Assembly: GCA_965263365.1 (NCBI GenBank)
Contig: OZ253672.1
Coordinates: forward strand, 310,001 to 374,000
DNA: 64,000 nucleotides
Source: CANMUM01 sp965263365
GTDB taxonomy: Bacteria > Pseudomonadota > Alphaproteobacteria > Rhodobacterales > Rhodobacteraceae
Direction: 5' to 3'
A model generated the notes under the pieces. It was not told where the DNA came from. It did no database searches and saw only the letters and a list, made by a program, of their open reading frames with translations. Made by a program: the position numbers and the translations under genes. How positions within the stretch are numbered: position 1 is the stretch's first letter; each line of letters opens with the position of its first letter. Positions 1 to 7,996 of the stretch are shown here, piece by piece.

Positions 1-257
1 CCACCGCCGGAATGAATTTTAACGCGACATTGTGCACAGGTGCCACCGCCACCACACGCAGAGGGAACGAATAGTTTTTGTTCGGCTAATGTTTGTAAGA
101 GCTTACCACCCGCAGGAACAGAAATTGTCTTTTCGCCATTAATCGTAATGTTTACATTGCCTGAAGAAACCAATTTTGTGCGCGCGATGAGAATGATCGA
201 AACGAGTGCGCAAACGATGAGTAAGAAAAGTAGAATGCCGAGGAAAAATGTGGTCAT
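1..257 (-). CDS. nqrF: Na+-translocating NADH:quinone reductase subunit F (N-terminal part, cut by window edge)
   Basis: NqrF is the NADH-oxidising subunit of the sodium-pumping NQR complex in the inner membrane. It carries FAD and a 2Fe-2S cluster and feeds electrons to the other subunits. Only the first 85 codons are inside the window. They show one N-terminal membrane segment (about residues 3-25) followed by a plant-type ferredoxin domain with the motif CGGGGTCAQC (Cys68, Cys74, Cys77). The ATG at 257 has AAGGA just upstream. It sits 9 bases after nqrE as the last gene of nqrABCDEF. The FAD/NADH domain and the fourth cluster cysteine lie outside the window. Confidence 0.95.
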   Translation of the reverse strand, partial: MTTFFLGILLFLLIVCALVSIILIARTKLVSSGNVNITINGEKTISVPAGGKLLQTLAEQKLFVPSACGGGGTCAQCRVKIHSGG

Positions 258-266
258 ATTAATTCC

Positions 267-875
267 TTAAAGTTTAACACCCGAAAATGACATAAATGCC
301 AATGCCATCAGTCCTGCTGAAATGAAAGTAATGCCAAGCCCGCGCAGGCCTTCTGGGATATCTGAATATTTTAGCTTTTCACGAACCCCAGCCATCGCAG
401 TAATTGCGAGCGCCCAGCCGAACCCAGAAGAAATACCGTAAGTCACGGATTCTGTAAAATTGTAACTGCGTTCCACCATGAAAAGTGATCCCCCCAATAT
501 TGCACAGTTTACCGTGATCAGGGGTAGGAATACGCCGAGCGCGTTGTATAGGGGTGGAAAATATTTATCGAGAACCATCTCGAGTATTTGGACAAGTGCG
601 GCAATGACTCCAATATAAGAAATCAAACCGAGAAAAGTCAGGTCAATATCACTAAAGCCAGCCCAACTGAGCGCCCCTGGTGCAAGAAGGTTGTTCAATA
701 TTAGATTATTTGCAGGCACTGTGATGGCTTGAACAATCATGACGGAGATACCAAGACCGATCGCAGTCGAAATTTTCTTGGATACAGCTATAAAAGTACA
801 CATACCAAGGAAGAAGGAGAGCGCGAGATTTTCAACGAATATCGCCTTGACGGCAAGAGAGAGTAAACCTTCCAT
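267..875 (-). CDS. nqrE: Na+-translocating NADH:quinone reductase subunit E
   Basis: NqrE is a small integral membrane subunit of NQR, paralogous to NqrD. The NqrD/NqrE pair forms the inverted membrane core that holds an iron centre and part of the sodium path. The 202-residue product has about six hydrophobic segments. It begins MEGLLSLAVKAIFVENLALS and contains the family stretch LITVNCAILGGSLFM, whose cysteine is a conserved cofactor-associated residue in this family. Its length matches the family (about 200). The start codon shares one base with the nqrD stop (TAATG), so the two are translationally coupled. Confidence 0.97.
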   Translation of the reverse strand: MEGLLSLAVKAIFVENLALSFFLGMCTFIAVSKKISTAIGLGISVMIVQAITVPANNLILNNLLAPGALSWAGFSDIDLTFLGLISYIGVIAALVQILEMVLDKYFPPLYNALGVFLPLITVNCAILGGSLFMVERSYNFTESVTYGISSGFGWALAITAMAGVREKLKYSDIPEGLRGLGITFISAGLMALAFMSFSGVKL

Positions 876-1528
876 TAGTGCGCCTCTACTGTTTGAATTT
901 TATATTCACGTTCTTCGACTTGTTCTGGTTTCCATGATCTAAATGCCCAAATAATCAAGCCGATAATGAAAAATGCCGAAGGCGGGAGCAATAAAAGACC
1001 ATTGGGCACATACCAGCCTCCGTTGTTAACGGTCTGAAATATGGTAATGCCAAATAGGCTCCCTGAACCGAACAATTCACGGATGACACCGACTAACATT
1101 AAGATAAGACCGTAGCCCAAACCGTTTCCAGCGCCATCAATAAAACTGTCCACTGGTCCGTTTTTCATCGCAAATGCTTCGGCGCGTCCCATAACGATGC
1201 AGTTTGTGATAATTAAACCTACAAAAACCGACAGCGTTTTAGAAACTTCGTAAGCGAAAGCTTTCAGTATTTGATCAACCAAAATTACAAGTGAAGCAAT
1301 AATGATCATTTGAACGATGATACGGATTGAGCTTGGAATTTGATTGCGAATGATGGAGATAAACATTGAAGAAAATGCAGTTACGAATGTTACGGCAATC
1401 GCCATTACAAAGGCAACTTGGAGCGAAGAAGTCACGGCAAGGGCAGAACAAATTCCTAAAACTTGAAGCGTAATCGGGTTATTATCTACCAGTGGATCGA
1501 TAAGCATTTCTGCGCGTTTATGTGCCAT
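875..1528 (-). CDS. nqrD: Na+-translocating NADH:quinone reductase subunit D
   Basis: NqrD is an integral membrane subunit of the sodium-pumping NADH:quinone oxidoreductase, homologous to NqrE and RnfE. The 217-residue product has about six membrane spans. It carries the family segment FVGLIITNCIVMGRAEAFA around the middle, where the Asn-Cys pair mirrors the one in NqrE. A long extramembrane loop (GPVDSFIDGAGNGLGYG) follows, as in other NqrD proteins. Its ATG overlaps the nqrC TAA by one base, and its own stop overlaps nqrE in the same way. Length and order fit a normal nqr operon, and nothing in the sequence suggests a defect. Confidence 0.97.
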   Translation of the reverse strand: MAHKRAEMLIDPLVDNNPITLQVLGICSALAVTSSLQVAFVMAIAVTFVTAFSSMFISIIRNQIPSSIRIIVQMIIIASLVILVDQILKAFAYEVSKTLSVFVGLIITNCIVMGRAEAFAMKNGPVDSFIDGAGNGLGYGLILMLVGVIRELFGSGSLFGITIFQTVNNGGWYVPNGLLLLPPSAFFIIGLIIWAFRSWKPEQVEEREYKIQTVEAH

Positions 1529-2337
1529 TATAGTCTACCTTCTTTAAGATTGTCTAAAAAGGGTCCAAAGCCCTCTTCACCCATCCAGAATTTAACAAGA
1601 TTGTTGACGCCATCTGAGGTCAGTGTTGCGCCGGCAAGTGCATCCACATGATGATCAGCACCAGCCGCTGAAGCGGTCTTTGCGACTGTGATCTGCAACT
1701 CGCCATTTTCGTCCATGAGTTTTTTACCATTCCAAAGGGCTTTCCAGCGGGGATTATCAACTTCAGCTCCTAATCCCGGCGTTTCAGCATGTTCATAGAA
1801 CTGCAATGCAAAAATATCATTGCCATTTTCTTCTATAGCCACAAATCCGTAAAGTGTTGACCAAAGCCCATACCCGTGAATTGGTAAAATAACTTTGTCA
1901 ATTGCGTTGGTCTCGTCACGAAGAATATAAACTGTGGCAAAATTTCCTCTTCGGATAATGCCGGCCGGATCATTATCTAAGACTTGCGATAAAGCGGGAT
2001 CATCTGCTGCGGCGCGGTCGTCAAAGTTCGCGGGATCAAATTCGTCGGAAAATGTGCCAGTTTTAAGTTCAACAACGCGCGGTTCAAAAGCTTGGAAAGC
2101 TTCGAGAACATCTGAATTTTCATCATATATTCCGGCAACTTGTAGAATGTTAATTTGCTTATCTTTGAGCGCGTTAACTTCTTGCATTGGTCGAAGAGAA
2201 ACTGCGGCTGCCGAAACGATCATAGAGGCGACGAAGCAGAGCGAAACCGCAACAAACATTGTTTTTGCAACCGAATCTGGCGGCAACGCAAGGAAACGGC
2301 GAATAAATCCAGTGTTTTGAAGATTTTTATCAGACAT
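1528..2337 (-). CDS. nqrC: Na+-translocating NADH:quinone reductase subunit C
   Basis: NqrC is the periplasmic flavoprotein subunit of NQR, anchored by one N-terminal helix (about residues 22-48). It carries covalently bound FMN attached by the flavin transferase ApbE. The flavinylation motif is visible near the C terminus as DALAGATLTS, with Thr238 as the expected attachment residue. The 269-residue length is typical. Its first bases overlap the end of nqrB by 8 bases and its stop overlaps nqrD by one. The transferase needed to load the flavin is encoded divergently in the same locus (apbE). Confidence 0.97.
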   Translation of the reverse strand: MSDKNLQNTGFIRRFLALPPDSVAKTMFVAVSLCFVASMIVSAAAVSLRPMQEVNALKDKQINILQVAGIYDENSDVLEAFQAFEPRVVELKTGTFSDEFDPANFDDRAAADDPALSQVLDNDPAGIIRRGNFATVYILRDETNAIDKVILPIHGYGLWSTLYGFVAIEENGNDIFALQFYEHAETPGLGAEVDNPRWKALWNGKKLMDENGELQITVAKTASAAGADHHVDALAGATLTSDGVNNLVKFWMGEEGFGPFLDNLKEGRL

Positions 2338-3532
2338 CTCGTTTTACTCTACGTTTAATATTAGCTTGAACGACAAAATAATCAATCAATGGCGCGAAAA
2401 CGTTGCCAAACAGGATTGCGAGCATCATGCCTTCGGGAAATGCGGGGTTAATAACCCGGATCATCACAACCATAAATCCAATCAAAGCGCCGTATATATA
2501 GCGTCCTGTATTTGTATGAGCGCCTGACACGGGTTCAGTGACCATGAACACAAGACCAAACGCAAATCCGCCAGTTACGAGGTGCCAATACCAAGGCATC
2601 GCAAACATTGGGTTCGTTTCGGAGCCAATCCAATTAAGCAGTAAGGAGAAACCAATCATGCCGATCAGACAGCCTAAAACCATTCGATAGTTTGCAATTT
2701 TGGTGATCAACAAAAATGCCAGTCCGATGAGACATGCCAGTGTTGAAGTTTCGCCCATTGAACCAGGTATGAAACCGATGAAACTATCCCACCAGCTCAT
2801 GCCACGGGCCGCAAGCGCTTCAAATCCTTCTGAGGCTGATACCGCAAGTGCGGTTGCGCCTGTAAATCCGTCAACTGGAATCCATACGCTGTCGCCAGAC
2901 ATTTGCGCAGGATATGCGAAATAAAGAAAGGCACGACCAGTCAAAGCAGGATTAAGGAAATTCTTTCCGGTGCCACCGAATACTTCTTTGCCGATGACCA
3001 CGCCGAAGATTATCCCCAAAGCGACCTGCCAAAGTGGTGTTGAAGCTGGAACTATAAGGGCATATAACATTGAGGAAACCAAAAAGCCTTCGTTGACTTC
3101 GTGTTTGCGCACCGTAGCAAAAATAACCTCAAAAATGCCCCCTGCGACCAATGTTGTTATGTAAATCGGGAAAAAATAGAGAGCGCCGTGGAACAGATTG
3201 GCAAACATATTGTTGGAATTAAATCCGATCCCAAATGCCTCAATGATTCCGGCGCGCCATCCCGAGATTGTGCCCGTTTCCGCAATGGCAAGATTCGTTT
3301 GCAGGCCTGTGTTATAGAGTGCGAAGAATATGCAAGGCACCGTCGCCAGAACAACATAGGTCATGATTCTCTTCATGTCTACGTAAGAGCGTGCGTGCGG
3401 CGCAACGGTTGTCACCGTCTTCGGAGTGTATAGAAAACTCTCGACCATTTCGTAGATCGGAAAGTACTTTTCCCATTTGCCACCTTTAACGAAATTTGGC
3501 TCAATGCGGTCGAAAAAATTACGCAAACCCAA
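2330..3532 (-). CDS. nqrB: Na+-translocating NADH:quinone reductase subunit B
   Basis: NqrB is the large membrane subunit of NQR, holding covalent FMN and riboflavin and forming much of the sodium channel. The 400-residue protein has about ten membrane segments. The ApbE-type attachment motif is visible as DGFTGATAL, with Thr227 as the predicted FMN-linked residue. An RnfD/NqrB signature (KNFLNPALTGRAFLYFAYP) precedes it. The gene starts 2 bases after the nqrA stop and overlaps nqrC by 8 bases. Length and motifs are those of a complete, functional subunit. Confidence 0.97.
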   Translation of the reverse strand: MGLRNFFDRIEPNFVKGGKWEKYFPIYEMVESFLYTPKTVTTVAPHARSYVDMKRIMTYVVLATVPCIFFALYNTGLQTNLAIAETGTISGWRAGIIEAFGIGFNSNNMFANLFHGALYFFPIYITTLVAGGIFEVIFATVRKHEVNEGFLVSSMLYALIVPASTPLWQVALGIIFGVVIGKEVFGGTGKNFLNPALTGRAFLYFAYPAQMSGDSVWIPVDGFTGATALAVSASEGFEALAARGMSWWDSFIGFIPGSMGETSTLACLIGLAFLLITKIANYRMVLGCLIGMIGFSLLLNWIGSETNPMFAMPWYWHLVTGGFAFGLVFMVTEPVSGAHTNTGRYIYGALIGFMVVMIRVINPAFPEGMMLAILFGNVFAPLIDYFVVQANIKRRVKRDV

Positions 3533-3534
3533 AC

Positions 3535-4875
3535 TTAGCCCTCCTTCTCAATTTTAGCCAAGCAATCTCGGAGCGCTATGCCATATTCATATTTTGCGGG
3601 ACACGCAAAACCAACCGGACCGAGATCTTCCTCATCAAGCTCCATTGCGCCCAAAGCTTGCGCCTGATCCGTATCCATGACGAGAAGTGCGCGCAAAAGT
3701 TGAGTTGGCAAATAGTCTTGGGGCATGAGTTCTTCAAAAGTTCCTGTGGGAACCATAGCTCGACGTCCGCCATTTAGATTACTTGTAAGTGGAAATTTCT
3801 TTTTCGTAAGCAAAGATCCTAAAACGGGTTGTACCGCATATTTTGCAAACATGGGGCGTATCCACCCTAACGGAATTTGCTTATTATCTTCTTCAATCAC
3901 GGTAAGTTGACGCGCATAACGGTGCAAATAAGCTGTTTCGTTGGCGCCTGCCTTGCCACTTAAAACAGAGCCGGAAATAAGCCGGATATTTAAGTCTTTA
4001 GGCGTGTCATTTTGAGTTAATTCGGACATTGAAGCGCCTGCATAGGTTTGAACCAGACGTGGATTTAAACAAGCGGGTCCGCCCATAGCTATGGTCACGC
4101 GCATATCCAATTTCTCTGTCAACATAAGTCGGCCGATAAAGATGATATCCTGATAATTTATGGTCCAAACGGTTTTCGCCGCAGAGCATGGCTCCAGAAA
4201 ATGAATATGGGTTCCGGCCAAACCTGCGGGGTGCTTTCCTGTAAATTTCGCAATTTCAAGATTGCTGATTTCGGGCGTAAGAAATGTCGAATTAGGTGAC
4301 GTGCACAGATATGTTTTCCCCTCACTAAGCTTTGCAACAGCTTCGATACCTGCCAAAAAAGCTTCATTTTCAGCCGAGATAATTTGATTAGGGTCTGCTG
4401 CCAGCGGTTCGGTATCCATTGCGGTGATGAAAATCGCGGAGGGAGATGTTGTGGGGGCAGGAACCTTTGAGTAGGGTCGCGTCCGAAATGAATTCCATAG
4501 ACCAGAAGCACAAAGTTTTTCGATGATGCCCATTCTATCTTGAGAATTGCCTTTATCAGAAAAATCTAGAGAGGCATCAGGCGTTTTGTCCGCTTGAATC
4601 TCAATACTCATCAATTTACGGCGGGCCCCACGGTTAATCGCCGTAATTTTGCCAGCGACAGGTGAGGTAATTTGCACTTCGGGGGTGTCTTTATGAAATA
4701 GAATAGGTGATCCAGCTTTGACTTTGTCACCTTCGCTCACGAGAATACGAGGTTTTAGCCCGATATAATCGTCACCAAGAATCGCGAAATTACTTACGAC
4801 TACCTCGTCAATCTGCGAACTCGGCACGCCAAGAATGGGTAGATTTAATCCTTTGCGCAATGAAAAATGTTTCAA
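3535..4875 (-). CDS. nqrA: Na+-translocating NADH:quinone reductase subunit A
   Basis: NqrA is the cytoplasmic subunit of NQR, implicated in ubiquinone interaction; it carries no cofactor motif. The 446-residue product has the normal family length and start (KHFSLRKGLNLPILG). It shows an N-terminal RnfC-like barrel segment with the SPVAGKITAINRGARR turn around residues 70-90. The only sensible start is a TTG at 4875, preceded 6 bases upstream by a strong GGAGGAA ribosome binding site. It is the first gene of the nqrABCDEF operon. The roughly 160 bp to the apbE start must hold both divergent promoters. Confidence 0.96.
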   Translation of the reverse strand: MKHFSLRKGLNLPILGVPSSQIDEVVVSNFAILGDDYIGLKPRILVSEGDKVKAGSPILFHKDTPEVQITSPVAGKITAINRGARRKLMSIEIQADKTPDASLDFSDKGNSQDRMGIIEKLCASGLWNSFRTRPYSKVPAPTTSPSAIFITAMDTEPLAADPNQIISAENEAFLAGIEAVAKLSEGKTYLCTSPNSTFLTPEISNLEIAKFTGKHPAGLAGTHIHFLEPCSAAKTVWTINYQDIIFIGRLMLTEKLDMRVTIAMGGPACLNPRLVQTYAGASMSELTQNDTPKDLNIRLISGSVLSGKAGANETAYLHRYARQLTVIEEDNKQIPLGWIRPMFAKYAVQPVLGSLLTKKKFPLTSNLNGGRRAMVPTGTFEELMPQDYLPTQLLRALLVMDTDQAQALGAMELDEEDLGPVGFACPAKYEYGIALRDCLAKIEKEG

Positions 4876-5035
4876 AGCGGTTCCTCCAGAAATTTACCTG
4901 CTTTATGCCTTACCTTTGCCTTAAATTAAAGTCCAAGTCCGAAAAAAAATATAAATTTTTTTATAGAAGTTCACTTAACATTTGCCAAAAAGCTCGTTAG
5001 ATTGTCATCGAATTATTATGCTTAGGAGCGTTGCA

Positions 5036-6064
5036 TTGTCTCAATTCAGTTCATTTTCCCGTCGATCTTTTATCGTAGCGTCTTTGGCGTTGGTTGCCTG
5101 CAAAAATAAATCTCGAGTTTTGAAACTGTCTGGCAATACAATGGGAACGCATTATAATGTAATAGCCGTTGATCATCAAAACAAATTCGAAGAAGTCGAA
5201 TTGCAGGTTCATGTCGACAAAGCATTGCAGCTCGTGAATGCCGGTATGTCAAATTGGGATAAAAATTCGGAGATTTCACACTTTAACGCGCGTCAAGATT
5301 TGGAAGTGGCTTCCGTTTCTGACGATCTCTTGGAAGTTATGCAAGCCGCTCAAGAGGTCCATCTTGCGAGCGAAGGTCGGTTTGATACAACGATTGGCCC
5401 GCTCATTGATCTTTGGGGTTTTGGTGTGTCCGGAAAATCCCAACTACCAAGTGATCAAGAAATTGAACTTGCTTTATCTCAGTCAGGTCACACTCAAAAC
5501 TTAGCCGTGATGGCGAATGGTATTCAAAAAATAAACCCGAATGCGACGGTATATTTGTCGGCAATTGGTAAAGGTTATGGGGTTGATAAAGTCGGTAAAG
5601 CGCTTGAAGGCATGGGATTGAAAGACTTCATGATTGAAATTGGTGGCGATTTATATGCTTCGGGTGTGAATCCAGACGGATATTCATGGCAGATTGGTAT
5701 CGAGAAACCCGCAGCGCTTTCAGGCGGTGTTTTTGATGTGGTTGGCGTTTCCAATTTTGGCTTGGCCTCATCAGGTGATTACCGAAATTATTTTGAGGAG
5801 GATGGCAAAAGGTTCTCGCACGTGATTGACCCAACGACGGCACGTCCGATTGATCATGTCACGGCATCAGCCACCGTGATTGCGGAAAATTCGATGTTGG
5901 CGGATGCTTGGGCCACGGCAATGATGGTTCTCGGTAGCGAGCGCGGCCTCGAAATAGCGGAGCAAAATGAATTGGCTGTTGTCTTTATTGACCGCGATGT
6001 TAATGCGAACGATTTACAGTTTAAGACGATCTCAAGTCCTCAATTCAACCGTTTCAAAGCATAA
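5036..6064 (+). CDS. apbE: FAD:protein FMN transferase (ApbE)
   Basis: ApbE transfers FMN from FAD to Thr/Ser in the (S/A)GAT-type motifs of NqrB and NqrC, working outside the cytoplasmic membrane. The protein has an export signal with paired arginines (FSRRSFIVAS) followed by the lipobox LVAC, so it is probably a lipoprotein. Family motifs follow: GNTMGTHYNV, SNWDKNSEISHFN, FDTTIGPLIDLWGFG and the Mg/FAD-binding IEIGGDLYASG. A longer frame opens at 4982, but the best start is TTG at 5036, which has AGGAG 7 bases upstream; ATG 5018 lacks such a site. It lies divergent from the nqr operon and 3 bases before nqrM, which fits a dedicated NQR maturation role. Confidence 0.95.
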   Translation: MSQFSSFSRRSFIVASLALVACKNKSRVLKLSGNTMGTHYNVIAVDHQNKFEEVELQVHVDKALQLVNAGMSNWDKNSEISHFNARQDLEVASVSDDLLEVMQAAQEVHLASEGRFDTTIGPLIDLWGFGVSGKSQLPSDQEIELALSQSGHTQNLAVMANGIQKINPNATVYLSAIGKGYGVDKVGKALEGMGLKDFMIEIGGDLYASGVNPDGYSWQIGIEKPAALSGGVFDVVGVSNFGLASSGDYRNYFEEDGKRFSHVIDPTTARPIDHVTASATVIAENSMLADAWATAMMVLGSERGLEIAEQNELAVVFIDRDVNANDLQFKTISSPQFNRFKA

Positions 6065-6067
6065 GCG

Positions 6068-6316
6068 ATGGCTACATTTTTTATCACTTTCGTTCTTTTT
6101 TTACTGATTGTTCTTGGTATGGCCCTCGGGGTTATATTTATGAACAAGCGTATCAAAGGGAGTTGCGGTGGATTAAATGCGATTGGTGATGCTGATCAGT
6201 GTTTAGTTTGCCACAAAGAAATCGATCCCGATAGCCCGCTGAAAGAGCGCTTAAACTGTCCGCGTGCGCGCCAGATGATGCGAAATATGGAAAAGCAAGA
6301 ATCGCAAGCAATCTAG
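6068..6316 (+). CDS. nqrM: NQR maturation protein NqrM
   Basis: NqrM (formerly DUF539) is a small membrane protein needed to assemble NQR, thought to help deliver iron to the NqrD/NqrE centre. The 82-residue product has one N-terminal helix (residues 3-25). It has four cysteines in the family pattern: Cys33 in GSCGG, Cys45 and Cys48 in CLVC, and Cys64. Cys33 corresponds to the residue reported as critical in the Vibrio protein. The gene follows apbE with a 3-base gap, so the two maturation factors form one operon facing the structural operon. Confidence 0.93.
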   Translation: MATFFITFVLFLLIVLGMALGVIFMNKRIKGSCGGLNAIGDADQCLVCHKEIDPDSPLKERLNCPRARQMMRNMEKQESQAI

Positions 6317-6396
6317 AAGTTCGGGTTGATGAATTCGTAAATCGTTTGGTTTTGAAACCGTTATTTATATTTATATTTTGCACGGACGCGATAAAT

Positions 6397-6561
6397 TTAA
6401 GTATTAAGCGGCGTAAATCCGAGAATTAACAGTCCGCAAGCAGCTATGGAACCATAGACCCATAATTTCCAGCTTGGCCCCTCTGCTTTCCAGACCTGAC
6501 GGTATTTCATACCAAAAAAGCAGGACAATGTGAAAATGAGACTTGCGATTAGTGGCGTCAT
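6397..6561 (-). CDS. Small putative membrane protein (54 residues), unrecognised
   Basis: An open frame of 54 codons starting MTPLIASLIFTLSCFFGMKY and ending GLLILGFTPLNT fills the gap between nqrM and the CBS gene on the opposite strand. It has two predicted hydrophobic segments (about residues 3-17 and 34-51) separated by a basic/aromatic loop (KYRQVWKAEGPSWKLW). That layout is plausible for a real two-helix membrane protein and unlikely in random frame noise. The ribosome binding site is weak (AAAGAA). I do not recognise a family, and convergence with nqrM says little about function. Confidence 0.5.
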   Translation of the reverse strand: MTPLIASLIFTLSCFFGMKYRQVWKAEGPSWKLWVYGSIAACGLLILGFTPLNT

Positions 6562-6649
6562 GATTATTCTTTATACATAACAGTTTTGATTTTCAATTTT
6601 TGTGATATGCTAATCTTTAGGTTTTAGGTTATTGTGAGGAGAATTAGAC

Positions 6650-7168
6650 ATGCCAACTTCATATCGTTCATCGAACCGTAAGGATCAAGATAAAAAAACG
6701 CGTAGTCAAAGTTTGTCGACAAATTCTACCACAACTCCTGCTACAGTTGAAAAACTGCTAAGTTCCAAAGAACAAAAAATTATTTCTGTGACAGAGAATC
6801 AAACAATCGAAGAAGCAGTCGGAAATTTGAGAGAGCATAATATTGGTGCTCTTGTTGTGCTTAGCCAAGAACAGGGGCTTTGTGGAATTATTTCAGAGCG
6901 AGACGTCGTGCGACAATTGGCTAGTGATCATGCAGACGCATTGAAGAAAAAAGTCAGTAAAGTCATGACCTCTGATGTGAAGACTTGCAAGCCTTCGGAC
7001 TCACTTGTGTCAGTTCTTCAAGTCATGACCGAGGGTCGATTTAGACATATGCCTGTTTTATCAGAGGAAAAACTTTTGGGCATGATCACAATAGGCGATG
7101 TCATTTCGTATCGACTTAAAGAGCTTGAGCATGAATCGCTTCAGTTGAAGCAGCTCGTTGTCGGTTAG
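6650..7168 (+). CDS. CBS-domain pair protein
   Basis: The 172-residue soluble protein consists of a basic, low-complexity N terminus (about 45 residues) followed by two CBS domains (about residues 45-100 and 110-165). These form a Bateman module that typically binds AMP/ATP or other adenosyl ligands. Recognisable CBS features are ISVTENQTIEEAVGNL, GIISERDVVRQLA, VMTSDVKTCKPSDSL and MPVLSEEKLLGMITIGDVI. A GAGGAGA ribosome binding site precedes the ATG. Stand-alone CBS pairs of this type are common in Alphaproteobacteria and their partner is usually unknown. The gene stands alone, with no operon partner to suggest a target. Confidence 0.85.
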   Translation: MPTSYRSSNRKDQDKKTRSQSLSTNSTTTPATVEKLLSSKEQKIISVTENQTIEEAVGNLREHNIGALVVLSQEQGLCGIISERDVVRQLASDHADALKKKVSKVMTSDVKTCKPSDSLVSVLQVMTEGRFRHMPVLSEEKLLGMITIGDVISYRLKELEHESLQLKQLVVG

Positions 7169-7996
7169 CGATTGAACTCTTCACATCCAGATCACACAGA
7201 TCGCGCTGATGTTTAAAAGGAGCATGCCCAGAGGATCTATTTCCAAATCCAAGCGTTTGGATTCCTGTTGCTTTGTAAATTGATATAAAATTGTAAAATC
7301 AATAATTGGTTAGCGATTAAATGTTTGATTTTTCTTAAAAAACACAAACTATCAATAGTCACTTTGAGCGTTTGCAGTCCATCTTTTCCTATTGGGACTT
7401 CGCCTGTGCGCATATTAAATTGCAATGAGGGATTTATAAGCTTTGGCCTCGATAGGTGCGCATCGCGTACTTCGCGAAACTGTATAAATTCGGCCCTTGA
7501 ATTCCTAGCGCCAAGCTGAATATTGTATTTTTTCTCATCAGCGACTTTGCTTTCCTAGCATCCGCTCCATTTGGGATAGAGTTGAATTTCAACTACAAAA
7601 ACAAAACAGTGGAGAACTACGTAAGAAACACGTTCACAAATTAAGACATAATGGTAAAAGTTCGATTTCGGGTATATGCGATCGAATTATTGGGGTTAGT
7701 GGCATCGAAAATAGAGTCAGCCGAGTTTATTAAACAACCAAATGGTAGATTGTTTTGCTGTCCCTAAATATCTTGCGATAAGGCAACCCGCACCGATTGG
7801 AAAAGCACGTGGTTGTTTTCACAAACATGACGTCGCCGCTAGTTCAATAGATGCGAATCCCCAAAATGAATTATAAAATTCGTAAATTGACAGATTTTAC
7901 ATTTTTGTTCACGTGCTTTTACTTGTTTTTATCGTTTTCTTATAAAATTGCTTACGCGATCCTTTTGTGAAGAGTTGTCGCTTTAAACATTTTTAA
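7169..7996. other. Long stretch without a supported gene
   Basis: About 830 bases separate the CBS gene from the end of gcvP. I see no open frame with a ribosome binding site or recognisable motif, no tRNA and no clear terminator. The longest frames here (about 62-64 codons on either strand) read as chance. The stretch is more AT-rich toward 7870-7990. It could contain a decayed gene or an untranslated regulatory RNA, but nothing in it can be named. Confidence 0.5.

Noticed and set aside
7325..7519. 64-codon plus-strand frame in the 830 bp gap
   Set aside because: No ribosome binding site, no motif, and an opposing frame of similar length covers the same DNA; it reads as chance.
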